The translations under genes were made by a program, and so were the position numbers. The notes under the pieces are model-generated. The model had not been told where the DNA came from and ran no database searches. It saw nothing but the letters and a program-made list of their open reading frames with translations. Shown piece by piece: positions 42,866 through 51,604 of a stretch of 64,000 nucleotides of DNA; position 1 is the stretch's first letter, and each line of letters opens with the position of its first letter. Source of the DNA: Metapseudomonas otitidis (GTDB taxonomy: Bacteria > Pseudomonadota > Gammaproteobacteria > Pseudomonadales > Pseudomonadaceae); NCBI RefSeq assembly GCF_900111835.1, contig NZ_FOJP01000014.1, forward strand, positions 124,001-188,000. The letters run 5' to 3'.

Positions 42866-42900
42866 GTTATGTCAATTAACGATTAATTCGCACTGTGCGA
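42866..42900. promoter_or_regulatory. Operator-like dyads upstream of the ferulate operon
   Basis: Three dyads lie in tandem: GTTA-N7-TAAC (42866-42880), ATTAA-N3-TTAAT (42875-42887) and the perfect TCGCAC-T-GTGCGA (42888-42900). Ferulate operons in pseudomonads are often under MarR-type repressors (FerR); no marR gene is in this window, so the binding protein is unknown. Confidence 0.45.
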
Positions 42901-42974
42901 TCAGCGAACCAGAGCGGGTCGGCACCCGGCTACTGATTAGCCTGCGTAACCAAACCAGCCCAGAACACACGACT

Positions 42975-44177
42975 TCAGGCCGAAGCCAGCGGCCTTCCGG
43001 CACGGCTGCCAAGGGCCACCACCACCAGCGCCGCCACCAGCAGGCCGGGCGCTGCGGCCATCAGTACGCCGGCCGTGCCGGCGCCGGCGGCGAGGATCTG
43101 CCCGGCGGCCAGGGGCCCGCTGACCGAGCCCAGCCGGCCGACGGCCACCGCCGCCCCGACCCCGGTGGCCCGGACCTGGGTCGGGTAGTAGGCCGGCGCC
43201 AGGGCGTAGAGCACCAGCTGCGCAGCCATCACGAAGACACCCGCGGCGAAGCCTGCCGCCGCCATGCTCGCGACGCTGCCGGAGAAGCCGATGCCGGCCA
43301 GGGCCAGCAACAGGCCGGTGTAGATGGACAGCACCACCGGCGTGCGGCGGAAGCGGTCCAGCAGCACGCCGCCCATCAACGAGCCCAGGGCCCCGCCGAC
43401 GTTGAAGACCATCTGCACCATGCCCGCCTGGGGCTTGCTGAAGCCAAGCTCCAGCAGCAGCGAAGGCAGCCAGTTGAGCAGCATGTACATCACCGTGAGG
43501 GTGAAGAAGTAGCTGACCCAGAGGGACAGGGTGATGCGCGTGCGACCGTCGCCGCAGAGCGCTTCGACGGTGGACGGACGCACCGCGCCGCCCTGGTCGC
43601 GCTGCTGATGGAAGGCGGCGGACTCGGGCAGCATCAGCAGCATCAGCGGGGCGATGACCAGGGGCGCGACGCCCCCGACGATGAACACCCACTGCCAGGC
43701 TTCGCCGGCCAGCATGCCCACCAGGGCCGCAACCGCCCCGCCCAGGGGCACGCCGCAGTACATGATGCTGATGGCGGTGCTGCGCTGGCGCTCCTCTACG
43801 GCTTCGGCGCACAGCGCGATCAGGTTCGGCAGCGCCGCGCCCAGGCCCAGCCCGGTCAGGAAGCGCGCCGCCAGGAGTCCGGTCAGGCTGCCGGCGTAGG
43901 CGGTCCACAGGGAGAAGATGCCGAACAGCACCACCGCCGCCACCAGCACCTTCTTGCGGCCGATGCGGTCGGCGATGCAGCCACCGAGGAAGGCCCCGGG
44001 CAGCAGGCCGATGATGCTGGCGCTGAACATCCAGCCCATCATTTTCGGGTCCAGGTTGAAGGCGGCGCGGATGCCGGCAGCGGCGATGCCGGCGGATTGC
44101 AGGTCAAGCCCCTCGATCAGGGCGACGATGAAGCACAGCAGGATGGTCAGCCGCGAGCGGCCGGTAGTGGCGTGCAT
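42975..44177 (-). CDS. Aromatic-acid MFS transporter (AAHS family)
   Basis: A 400-residue, 12-helix proton symporter. The AAHS signature pieces are visible: the acidic LIEGLDLQ in helix 1, GGCIADRIGRKK in loop 2-3 and GALGSLMGGVLLDR in loop 8-9. Similar to PcaK, MhpT and the HcnK-type hydroxycinnamate carriers. GAGG precedes the ATG, with a CA motif upstream. It is transcribed in the same direction as ech with 161 bases between, and is divergent from an OprD porin: a matched outer/inner-membrane uptake pair, probably for ferulate and related acids. Confidence 0.9.
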   Translation of the reverse strand: MHATTGRSRLTILLCFIVALIEGLDLQSAGIAAAGIRAAFNLDPKMMGWMFSASIIGLLPGAFLGGCIADRIGRKKVLVAAVVLFGIFSLWTAYAGSLTGLLAARFLTGLGLGAALPNLIALCAEAVEERQRSTAISIMYCGVPLGGAVAALVGMLAGEAWQWVFIVGGVAPLVIAPLMLLMLPESAAFHQQRDQGGAVRPSTVEALCGDGRTRITLSLWVSYFFTLTVMYMLLNWLPSLLLELGFSKPQAGMVQMVFNVGGALGSLMGGVLLDRFRRTPVVLSIYTGLLLALAGIGFSGSVASMAAAGFAAGVFVMAAQLVLYALAPAYYPTQVRATGVGAAVAVGRLGSVSGPLAAGQILAAGAGTAGVLMAAAPGLLVAALVVVALGSRAGRPLASA

Positions 44178-44189
44178 GGAAGGCCTCGC

Positions 44190-44202
44190 TTTTATTGTTC
44201 TT
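44190..44202 (-). promoter_or_regulatory. CA motif (Crc/Hfq type) before the MFS gene
   Basis: Minus strand AAGAACAATAAAA, containing AAnAAnAA, just upstream of the GAGG of the transporter gene. Confidence 0.6.
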
Positions 44203-44452
44203 GTGAAGGGACGACAGGCCGTCGTCCGGCTTCAGAAGATTAACAAACAAAACTAAAAAAACAGCCCCCAGCCTCCGCCTGCCACTGGCAACGGATCTTC
44301 CTTCTGTGACAAGGACTTGGCGTCCTGCCACCACGAATCAGGCAAACAAGTTAATGTTTTTAATGTTCGATTAACGGCCACTCCCAATTGATAAGCCGGG
44401 TCGGCACTTCCATCCTGCGGTCGCGATCGGCCCTGTGCCGTCGCATGCCCAC

Positions 44453-44465
44453 AAGAACAACAAAA
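44453..44465 (+). promoter_or_regulatory. CA motif (Crc/Hfq type) before OprD porin
   Basis: AAGAACAACAAAA overlaps the AAAAGGA ribosome site of the porin gene, an ideal place for translational repression by Hfq/Crc. Confidence 0.65.
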
Positions 44466-44476
44466 GGACTCCGCAC

Positions 44477-45772
44477 ATGCCTGCACGCCCTGGTCGCGCC
44501 CAGCGCCCGCACCCGCTTTGCCACCTTTCGCCGCTGCTGCTCAGCCTGGCCACCGGAACCGCCCTGGCGGACGGCTTCGTCGACGACAGCCACGCCAGCC
44601 TGACCCTGCGCAACTACTACCTGGACCGTGACTACCAGGACGATGGCGCCAAGTCCGAAGCCCGCGAGTGGGCCCAGGGCTTCATCCTCAAGTTCCAGTC
44701 CGGCTTCACCCCTGGCCCGGTGGGCTTCGGCCTGGATGCCACCGGGCTGCTGGGGGTCAAGCTCGACTCCTCGCCCTCGCGCAGCGGCACCGAGCTGCTG
44801 CCGGTGTCCCCCAGCAGCGGCCGCGCCGCCGACGAGTACGCACGCCTGGGGCTGACCGGCAAGGTGAAGGTCGACAAGAGCCTGCTGCAGGCCGGTGACC
44901 TCAACCTGGCCCTGCCCTCGGCGCTCTCCAGCCCCTCGCGCCTGCTGCCGCAGACCTTTCGCGGGGCATACCTGACCTCCGGCCAGGTGGAGGGCCTGAC
45001 CCTGCATGCCGGCTACCTGGACCGCATCGCCAAGCGCAACTCCACCAACTACGAGGCCATGTCCATCGCCTCGCCCAACGGGCGCTTCAACGGGCGCGCC
45101 ACCACGTCCCACGTGAACCTGCTGGGGGCCGACTACGCCGTCAGCCCGGCACTCACGCTCAAGGCTCATTACCTGGAAGCCCCCGACCTCTACGACCAGG
45201 CCTACCTCGGCCTGCTGCACAAGCTGCCCGTGGGCCCCGGCAACCTGAGTACCGACGTGCGCGCCTTCTTCAGCGACGACAACGGCCGCGCCGAAGCCGG
45301 CAAGGTGGACAACCGCCACCTCTCCCTGCAGTTCGCCTACGGCCTGGGCGGGCACCGCTGGACCCTGGGCTATGCGCACCAGTCCGGCGACACCGCCACG
45401 CCCTACCTCTCCGGCACCGAGCTGATGGGCATCAGCGAGATGACCATGAGCTCGGACTACCTCAACGCCCGGGAGCGCATGTGGCAGGCGATCTGGGACT
45501 ACGATTTCGCGGCGTCCGGCGTGCCGGGCCTGACCGCGCGGTTGCGCTACGTGCGCGGGGACCACATCGAGCTGGCGGCCCTGCGCGCCGATGACCGCAA
45601 GGAGCGCGAGCTGCAGTGGGAGGCCGGCTACGTGATCCAGGAGGGGCCGCTGCGCAACGTCGGCTTCCGTGTGCGGCAGTCCTTCTACCGCAACGACTTC
45701 CCCACCGGCGCCGCCTTCCGCGACGAGAACCAGACCCGCTTCCTGGTGACCTACACGCTGCCGATCTGGTAG
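44477..45772 (+). CDS. OprD family porin, probably for hydroxycinnamates
   Basis: A 431-residue porin. The N terminus is an unusually long, Arg/His-rich signal (hydrophobic core at about 17-28, cleavage near ALAD at 31). The mature start matches the OprD family (LTLRNYYLDRDYQD). The barrel ends TLPIW. ATG 44477 was preferred because AGGA lies 8 bases upstream; a GTG 42 bases earlier lacks one. Divergent from an aromatic-acid symporter, so it is likely the outer-membrane route for ferulate-type acids (compare OpdK for vanillate and benzoate). Confidence 0.9.
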   Translation: MPARPGRAQRPHPLCHLSPLLLSLATGTALADGFVDDSHASLTLRNYYLDRDYQDDGAKSEAREWAQGFILKFQSGFTPGPVGFGLDATGLLGVKLDSSPSRSGTELLPVSPSSGRAADEYARLGLTGKVKVDKSLLQAGDLNLALPSALSSPSRLLPQTFRGAYLTSGQVEGLTLHAGYLDRIAKRNSTNYEAMSIASPNGRFNGRATTSHVNLLGADYAVSPALTLKAHYLEAPDLYDQAYLGLLHKLPVGPGNLSTDVRAFFSDDNGRAEAGKVDNRHLSLQFAYGLGGHRWTLGYAHQSGDTATPYLSGTELMGISEMTMSSDYLNARERMWQAIWDYDFAASGVPGLTARLRYVRGDHIELAALRADDRKERELQWEAGYVIQEGPLRNVGFRVRQSFYRNDFPTGAAFRDENQTRFLVTYTLPIW

Positions 45773-45784
45773 CCGCCGGCAACC

Positions 45785-45813
45785 GACCGTCGCGGCAACG
45801 GTCCGCGACGGTC
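45785..45813 (+). terminator. Hairpin after OprD porin
   Basis: GACCGTCGCGG (45785-45795) and CCGCGACGGTC (45803-45813) form a perfect 11-bp stem. No T-tract follows. It lies between convergent genes and may serve both. Confidence 0.6.
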
Positions 45814-45894
45814 CTGCGCCCTGCCCCGCTCTCGGCACGGCCGCCCCCCTGTCGGCCAGGGGCGGCATTGGCAGCAAGGCGCACGGCATGCCGA

Positions 45895-47055
45895 TCAATC
45901 CGCAAGAAAGCGCCCGGCGGGTCGGCGCTGGGCCATGCGTGCGAGCAGTTGCAGCACACCGCCGAACAGCACCGCCACCAGGGAGAAGGTGAAGATCAGC
46001 CCCTGGCCGTCGCTGCCCATCGCCAGGCTCAGCAAGGTGGGTGCGCTGGCAGCCGAACTCACCTGCACCACGCTGACCAGGCGCGCCAGGCGACCGTCCG
46101 GGTCATGGGTGACCACGGCCGCCATGTAGTAGGTCAGCGCCAGGACCCAGCCGAAGTTCATCAGGAACACCACGCCCGCCAGCCCGGCGGCGTGTTCGAC
46201 GCCACGGGCCAGCAGCACCACGGACAGCGCGACGCAGAGGCTGCCGACGAGGATCATCGGCAAGCGCCCGACCCGCCGACCGAGCAGGCTCGGCAGGCCG
46301 GCACCGGGCAGCCCGCCCAGCAGCCCGAGGCTGACGGCCCAGCCCACCTGGGCGGCATCCAGCCCCTGTTCACCGGCCAGCCCGTCGACGAAACCCCACA
46401 CCGCGTAGATGGAAAACTGCAGGCAGAGCATGCCCAGCAACGCGGCGATGCCGACGGCTGCCGAGCCGCAGGCAGCAGGGCCGCTCAGCACCGCCTCGCC
46501 AACCTCCAGCTGGCGCGGCAGCACGCCACACGCCCACCACGCCAGCGCGAACCAGCCGGTGATCACCCCCAGGGCAACCCCGCCTCCGAGGTGCTCGGCC
46601 AGCTGCGGAACGACGGCCGCCATCAGCGCGAAGACCAGTGTCTGCGTCAACAGCAGCAGGCCGAAGGAGCGGTCCGGCCCCGGCATCCGCCCCAGGGCGA
46701 ACACCGCCTGGGCATAGAGCGCACCGGAAGCCATTCCGGCCAGCAACCGCAGCGCCAGCAGCGGCCCCAGGGCGTCGGCCAGGCAGGCAGCGGCGTTGAA
46801 CAGCACCAGGGCGGCCGCCATGGACTGGCAAGCCAGGCGATTGCCCAGGCGCGCGGCGAACAGCGGAACCAGCAGCGTGCCGATCACCGAGCCGCACATT
46901 TCCACGGCGATCAGGGTGCCCTGCTGGGGCAGCGAGAGGCCGAGGCGTTCGGCCATCAGGCCGATGAAGACCGGCTGGATGCCCACCACCAGGATGGCGA
47001 TGGCGGCCACGAAGATGCAGGCCGCGCGGGCGGCTCGCGAGTGATGCGTGATCAT
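45895..47055 (-). CDS. MFS transporter
   Basis: A 386-residue, 12-helix major-facilitator protein of the sugar/drug type. Helices are evenly spaced with GTLLVPLFAARLGNRL as the loop 2-3 signature and GGLPGAGLPSLLGRRVGRLP in the second half. Last gene of the minus-strand hydrolase operon. It is probably the inner-membrane carrier for the compound used or made by this operon. AGGA lies 10 bases before the ATG. Confidence 0.83.
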   Translation of the reverse strand: MITHHSRAARAACIFVAAIAILVVGIQPVFIGLMAERLGLSLPQQGTLIAVEMCGSVIGTLLVPLFAARLGNRLACQSMAAALVLFNAAACLADALGPLLALRLLAGMASGALYAQAVFALGRMPGPDRSFGLLLLTQTLVFALMAAVVPQLAEHLGGGVALGVITGWFALAWWACGVLPRQLEVGEAVLSGPAACGSAAVGIAALLGMLCLQFSIYAVWGFVDGLAGEQGLDAAQVGWAVSLGLLGGLPGAGLPSLLGRRVGRLPMILVGSLCVALSVVLLARGVEHAAGLAGVVFLMNFGWVLALTYYMAAVVTHDPDGRLARLVSVVQVSSAASAPTLLSLAMGSDGQGLIFTFSLVAVLFGGVLQLLARMAQRRPAGRFLAD

Positions 47056-47095
47056 GGTGTCGAATCCTGAAAGACGGGCGCGAGGCCCGGGCGGG

Positions 47096-47578
47096 TCAGT
47101 CCAGCCGGTAGATGCGGATGACGACCCGGTCCTCGCCGGGGTAGGTCACCCGCCCGATGAAGGCGGCCTCGGTGAGCCAGCCGAGCGCGCCCCGTGCCAC
47201 CTGGAAGCGCGGGCTGCAGGTGCAGCGATAGAGGTGTTCCGGCAACGGCCAGGTGCCCTCGTCTTCACGGCGGCGGCCCTCCTCGCTGAGCACCAGGAAG
47301 CCCCGGTTGTGCACGTTGATCAGCTCGCCCCGGTCGGTACGCAGGCTGTAGGTGGCGTCCAGGTCGCCGACCCCATCCGGACGCAGGCAGTAGAAGTCGG
47401 CGCCACCGGGCAGCACGTCGCCCTGCAGGCCCGGACCGACGAAATGTCCACCGAGGATCGGGTAGTTGGCACGACGCCCGTCGATGGCCTCCCCCAGGGG
47501 CTGGGGCTCGCCGATGGCCACGTCCAGGGTCATCACCCACTCCAGCGCCGGTGCCGGCACGCTCATGTCGTCTTGCAT
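47096..47578 (-). CDS. DUF3237 (UPF0311) family protein
   Basis: A 160-residue protein of the DUF3237 family, a small beta-barrel fold without known activity. Typical pieces are GRRANYPILGGHFVGPGL, GDVLPGGADFY and INVHNRGF. Such genes often sit in aromatic-compound catabolic clusters. AGGAG precedes the ATG at 47578. It lies 45 bases after the binding-protein gene and 40 bases before the MFS gene. Confidence 0.83.
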   Translation of the reverse strand: MQDDMSVPAPALEWVMTLDVAIGEPQPLGEAIDGRRANYPILGGHFVGPGLQGDVLPGGADFYCLRPDGVGDLDATYSLRTDRGELINVHNRGFLVLSEEGRRREDEGTWPLPEHLYRCTCSPRFQVARGALGWLTEAAFIGRVTYPGEDRVVIRIYRLD

Positions 47579-47623
47579 GGGTCGCTCCTCGCAAGGGGCC
47601 CGGGTCGCCCCGGGCCGGCGGGG

Positions 47624-48721
47624 TCAGTGGGAGGTCTTCACGGTCGTCCAGGTGCGGGTGCGCACCCGCTCGGTGGCGGAAGACACCGGCTCCAGCGGGA
47701 ACAGCGTCCGGCGCACCTCGTCGGAGACGTACATGTTCGGGTCGTTGCGGATCTCCGGCGACACCAGGGCGGTGGCGTCCTTGTTGGGGTTGGGGTAGCC
47801 GATGGCATCGCTGATGCGGGCGATCACCTCGGGCCGCAGGATGTAATTGATGAAGGCGTGGGCCTCGTCAGGGTGCGAGGCCTTGGCCGCCACGGCCATC
47901 ACGTCGGACCACATCGGCGCGCCCTCCTTCGGCATCGCCATGGTCACCTTCACGCCCTTGCCGGCGGCGTTGGCCAGCTTGCGCGCCAGTGCCACGCCGC
48001 CGGACCAGCCGACGGCGACGCAGATCTCGTCGTTGGCCAGGTCCATGCCGTAGCGCGAGGAGTTGAAGTAGGTGACGTAGGGGCGGATCGCCTGCAGCGC
48101 CTCGGCAGCCTTCTTGTAGTCGCCGCGGTCCTCGCTGTTGGGCGGCAGCCCTTGGTAGTGCAAGGCGATGGGCAGGATTTCGTTGCCGGCATCGAGGAAG
48201 CCGACCCCGCAGCTGGCGAGCTTCGAGAGGTTCTCGGGCTTGAAGATGAGGTCCCAGGTGTTCATCGCCACGTTCGGCCCCAGGGCCGCCTGCACCTTGT
48301 CGACGTTGTAGCCGATCAGGGTGGTGCCCCAGAGGTAGGGCACGGTGAAGCGGTTGCCGGCATCGCCCACCGCTTCGAGGCTGGTCATGAAGGTGGGGTC
48401 CAGGTGCTGCCAGTTGGGCAGCTTGGCGCGGTCCAGTGGTTCGAAGGCGCCGGCGGTGATGAGCTTGCCGATGTTGGCGCTGCTGGGGAACACCACGTCA
48501 TAGCCGGAATTGCCGGTGAGCAGCTTGGACTCCAGGGTCTCGACGCTGTCGAACACGTCGTACACCGGGCGGATGCCGGTCTCCTTCTGGAAGTCCTTGA
48601 GCACGTCGGGCGGCAGGTACTCGATCCAGTTGTAGATGCGCACGGTGCGCTCGTCGGCGTGGGCGCCGGCCAGGGTGGCAAGCGCCAGGGCCAAGGCGGC
48701 CGCGATGCGGAAGGGTTTCAT
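47624..48721 (-). CDS. Polyamine-type periplasmic binding protein, second copy
   Basis: A 365-residue solute-binding protein with a signal peptide (cleavage near AHAD at 22) and the SpuD/PotF family marks VRIYNWIEYLPPD, DSVETLESKLLTG and YDVVFPSS. It is clearly related to the copy at 27006 but well diverged. No ABC permease genes are adjacent. AGGAG precedes the ATG. Placed between a porin and a DUF3237 gene, downstream of a hydrolase, it suggests that the operon substrate or product contains an amine or polyamine. Confidence 0.9.
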   Translation of the reverse strand: MKPFRIAAALALALATLAGAHADERTVRIYNWIEYLPPDVLKDFQKETGIRPVYDVFDSVETLESKLLTGNSGYDVVFPSSANIGKLITAGAFEPLDRAKLPNWQHLDPTFMTSLEAVGDAGNRFTVPYLWGTTLIGYNVDKVQAALGPNVAMNTWDLIFKPENLSKLASCGVGFLDAGNEILPIALHYQGLPPNSEDRGDYKKAAEALQAIRPYVTYFNSSRYGMDLANDEICVAVGWSGGVALARKLANAAGKGVKVTMAMPKEGAPMWSDVMAVAAKASHPDEAHAFINYILRPEVIARISDAIGYPNPNKDATALVSPEIRNDPNMYVSDEVRRTLFPLEPVSSATERVRTRTWTTVKTSH

Positions 48722-48741
48722 GGCGAGGTCTCCTGGCGCGA

Positions 48742-50076
48742 TCAGTAACGGTAGGTGAAATAGAGTTCGAGGGCGCTGAAGCGGTCGTCGTTGCCGAACA
48801 CCTGCTTGGCGGCCGCCTTCGGGTCCACCCAGTTGTACGACAGCGAGGTGTACAGCCGCTCGGTGGGTGTCCAGTCGAGGTACACCACGCTCTCGTCGGC
48901 AAAGCGACGGTCATCGACGGCCACGCCCTGGTAGTTCTTCTCGTCCAGCCAGAACTGGTAGTGGATGGCCCCCAGGGCCAGGGTCTGGCTCAGCCGGGTC
49001 TTCACCGAGAACTGCTGCACCCGCTCGTTGCTGTTGAAGAGCACGTAGTTGCCCATCACGTCGCCCACCAGCCAGGTGCTCCAGTCGACGAAGCCCTTGG
49101 CCAGCGGGTCCCAGGATTTCTGGGTGGTGTCGGTGACGTCGTCATCGCCGGAGAACACCGCGTAGCGATAGCCCAGCACCGGGGTCAGCGGCAGCGTCTC
49201 GAAGGCGTAGTCAGCCTGGGCGTACCAGGCCTTGGCGTCGTAGTCGACACCGTCGCCGCTGCCGCGCTGCACGGCATATTCACCGTTCAGGGTCAGCGCA
49301 TCCAGGCCCGGCAGCTTGCCGTTCAGTGCACGCAGGTTGTAGACGTGCATGCCGTCGCGGCGGATCGGCGTGCTGTAGTGGCGGGTCAGCGAATCCACGT
49401 TCATCGCCATGGCGCCCAGGGTGACGCGACCGTCGAGGTCGTAGTCGAGGTTGGCGCCGTTGAGGCGGTAGTCGCCCAGTTGGGTGTCGGTGCGCAGGCT
49501 GAAGGCCTGGACCTTCAGGGCGCCGTGGTCCCAGGCGAGGAGCCCGGAGTCCCGAAAGGCGGTACGCGGGCCGAGCCAGTAGGCGCCGTCATCCAGGGCG
49601 TCGAGGTTGCCGTCCATGACGATGAAGCCGGTGCCCACCTTGTAGTTCTGCCGGCCGGCGGTGAAGGTCCACTCGCCGGCACGGAACCCTGCGTACAGCT
49701 CCTCGGTGGAGACCTGGCCGTCGGAGCTGCGGGTGAAGCCGCCGGCATCGCCGTCGCCCAGGGTCTTGGAGGCGACCACCGAGCCACCGGCGATCAGGTC
49801 GAAGTCCGGCGTCACCCCGTACTTCAGGGTCACGCCCGGCTTCAGGTACATCTCCTGCCAGTCGACGCGGGTGCCGCCGTTGCGGCCGTTGCGCTGATCG
49901 ACGCGGCCGGCGCCGAAGTTGACGTTGCGGGTCATGACGGTGGAAGCGCCTGCCGTGAGGGTCGCCTCGCCGGAGAGGTCGCTCTCTTCGAAGGTGTAGC
50001 CGGCCAGTGCGGCCTGGCTGGCCAGCGGGAGGGCGAGCGCGGTCAGCGCCCGCTGGAAACGCAGGGTGCGGTACAT
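48742..50076 (-). CDS. Outer-membrane porin, unassigned family
   Basis: A 444-residue barrel protein. A signal peptide of about 25 residues (cleavage near ALAG) precedes dense alternating strands ending in LYFTYRY. It is not an OprD member; it resembles the large single-chain porins of the DUF1302/alginate-export type, without certainty. AGGAG and a CA motif precede the ATG at 50076. Located 20 bases before the binding-protein gene, it should be the outer-membrane entry for the operon substrate. Confidence 0.78.
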   Translation of the reverse strand: MYRTLRFQRALTALALPLASQAALAGYTFEESDLSGEATLTAGASTVMTRNVNFGAGRVDQRNGRNGGTRVDWQEMYLKPGVTLKYGVTPDFDLIAGGSVVASKTLGDGDAGGFTRSSDGQVSTEELYAGFRAGEWTFTAGRQNYKVGTGFIVMDGNLDALDDGAYWLGPRTAFRDSGLLAWDHGALKVQAFSLRTDTQLGDYRLNGANLDYDLDGRVTLGAMAMNVDSLTRHYSTPIRRDGMHVYNLRALNGKLPGLDALTLNGEYAVQRGSGDGVDYDAKAWYAQADYAFETLPLTPVLGYRYAVFSGDDDVTDTTQKSWDPLAKGFVDWSTWLVGDVMGNYVLFNSNERVQQFSVKTRLSQTLALGAIHYQFWLDEKNYQGVAVDDRRFADESVVYLDWTPTERLYTSLSYNWVDPKAAAKQVFGNDDRFSALELYFTYRY

Positions 50077-50092
50077 GGTGAGCTCCTGTGCA

Positions 50093-50101
50093 TTTGTTCT
50101 T
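50093..50101 (-). promoter_or_regulatory. CA motif (Crc/Hfq type) before the porin gene
   Basis: Minus strand AAGAACAAA, matching AAnAAnAA, 17 bases upstream of the porin start at 50076. Confidence 0.55.
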
Positions 50102-50192
50102 GTGTTACAGGGCAGTGGAAGTAGGCGGCTGGGCCGCCGAACGCCCGCCGGGGCGGGCGAATCCGGAATCGGTGTTCCGTGTTGGAATCAGG

Positions 50193-51455
50193 TCAGGCCT
50201 TCAGGTGTGCGGCGATGGCCCTCAGCATGCGGACGCTGTCGGCGTCGAGGTCGGTGACGGCCTCGGGCAACGAGGACTGCTTGACGATCACCACCCGCGA
50301 CGGCCAGTCGATGAACAGGTACTGGCCATGGATGCCGCCGGCCATGAGCGCCAGGCTGTGGTCGTTGAACACGTACCACTGGCTGCGGTACGAGGCGCCG
50401 GGGGTCCACTCGGAGAAGTCGGCGTTGGCCGCGTAGATCGCCGGATCGGCGCCGGCGGCGATGCGCTCGATGGTGTCCGCGCCCAGCAGCTGGCGGCCCT
50501 GGTGGCGTCCACCATTGGCCAGCAGCAGGCCGAAGCGCCCCATGTCACGCAGGGTGGCGCTGAAGCCGGCACCGGCCACGCCCCGCCCCCAGGGGTCGGC
50601 CATGAAGTAGCCATCACGCTCGCAGCCCAGCTCCTGCCAGACCCGTTGCAGCATCGCCGGGCAACTCTCGCCGCTGGCGCGCTCCATCACCCAGGCCAGG
50701 GCCTCGGTGGTGGCGGTGACGTAGTGGAAGAAGCCGCCGTGCTCGCCCTTCTTCTGCAGCGACGGCAGGTACTCGTAGAGCGAGGCGTAGCGCGCGTAGG
50801 CCGCGGGCGCCGGTTGGAAGCCACAGGCGTAGCCGTACTGGGAGCTTTCCGAGTCGGGGTCGTCGTAGACCTCGCTGTAGTCGATGCCCACGGCCATGTC
50901 GAACAGCTGGCGCACACTGGCATCGCCGAAGGCACTGCCGGCGAGTTCCGGCACGTAGTGGGCGGCCGGCAAGGCCGGGTCCAGCACGCCATCGCTGACC
51001 AGTTGCTCGCCGAGCGTGCCGATCAGCGACTTGGTGACCGAGAACATGATGTGGCGGTCCTGCGGACGCTGGCCGCCGAAATAGCGCTCGCACACCACTT
51101 CGCCGGCCTTGAGCACCAGGAAGGCGTCGGTGTGGCTGGCCAGCAGGTGCTCCTGCACCGATACCGACGCGCCGCTGACGCTTTCGAAATGCAGGCCTTC
51201 CAGGCTGCGCGTGGCCGCCGGGAACACGCTGGCCGGGCCGGGGCCCGCCTCCACATCGATGCTCGGACGCAGCCGCGCCAGGGAACGGAAGCCCCAGCGG
51301 TTGTAGGGCGGGCTCATCCAGTTGCCCCAGGTCACCCGCTGTTCGGGTGCGGCGGGGAAGCCCTGCATCAGCGGCGTTTCGGGCTCTCCGGCCTGGACAA
51401 GGCGACGGGCGTGCTCATACAGCGGGACAAGGGGGTGGGCGTTGGGGTGACTCAT
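50193..51455 (-). CDS. Serine hydrolase, beta-lactamase class C / NylB-like
   Basis: A 420-residue cytoplasmic hydrolase (no signal peptide). The nucleophile motif S-V-T-K is at residues 139-142 (MFSVTKSL). A Tyr in GIDYSEVY (193) matches the loop that carries a catalytic Tyr in NylB. This fold covers esterases (EstB), 6-aminohexanoate-dimer hydrolase (NylB, an amidase) and D-aminopeptidases. Neighbours are a porin and a polyamine-type binding protein, so an amide of an amine is an attractive substrate. First gene of the operon, divergent from a TetR gene. AGGA precedes the ATG. Confidence 0.85.
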   Translation of the reverse strand: MSHPNAHPLVPLYEHARRLVQAGEPETPLMQGFPAAPEQRVTWGNWMSPPYNRWGFRSLARLRPSIDVEAGPGPASVFPAATRSLEGLHFESVSGASVSVQEHLLASHTDAFLVLKAGEVVCERYFGGQRPQDRHIMFSVTKSLIGTLGEQLVSDGVLDPALPAAHYVPELAGSAFGDASVRQLFDMAVGIDYSEVYDDPDSESSQYGYACGFQPAPAAYARYASLYEYLPSLQKKGEHGGFFHYVTATTEALAWVMERASGESCPAMLQRVWQELGCERDGYFMADPWGRGVAGAGFSATLRDMGRFGLLLANGGRHQGRQLLGADTIERIAAGADPAIYAANADFSEWTPGASYRSQWYVFNDHSLALMAGGIHGQYLFIDWPSRVVIVKQSSLPEAVTDLDADSVRMLRAIAAHLKA

Positions 51456-51506
51456 CTCGGCATTCCTGGACAGGTGACTCTGCGTGTGGAGCAGATGCCC
51501 AGAAAT

Positions 51507-51520
51507 GATTAATCCGATTA
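51507..51520. promoter_or_regulatory. Candidate TetR operator GATTAATC-C-GATTA
   Basis: GATTAATC (51507-51514) is a perfect 8-bp palindrome followed after one base by GATTA, in an AT-rich gap between the divergent hydrolase and TetR genes. Related CGATTAA cores occur upstream of ech and the MFS/porin pair. Confidence 0.45.
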
Positions 51521-51542
51521 TTTATTTAAGTCAATAAAGTTT

Positions 51543-51572
51543 TTGTGCCGATCAACGCTCTCCGTCTATCAT
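51543..51572 (+). promoter_or_regulatory. Putative sigma-70 promoter of the TetR gene
   Basis: TTGTGC (51543-51548), an 18-base spacer and TATCAT (51567-51572), 33 bases before the GTG start. Confidence 0.45.
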
Positions 51573-51604
51573 CGCCGCCACATGCACCCGAGCCGAGGAA
51601 TTCA

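Larger units (their letters stand above)
44178..44476. promoter_or_regulatory. Divergent promoter region, MFS transporter / OprD porin
   Basis: 299 bases, AT-rich in the middle. Two CA motifs lie at the edges. GTTAATG at 44350-44356 and CGATTAAC at 44369-44376 form a spaced dyad (GTTAA/TTAAC) and share the core CGATTAA with the ferulate operon operator region (42880-42886), suggesting one regulator for both. Confidence 0.45.

Noticed and set aside
27006-48721. The two polyamine-type binding proteins as parts of complete ABC transporters
   Set aside because: No permease or ATPase gene is adjacent to either copy in this window.
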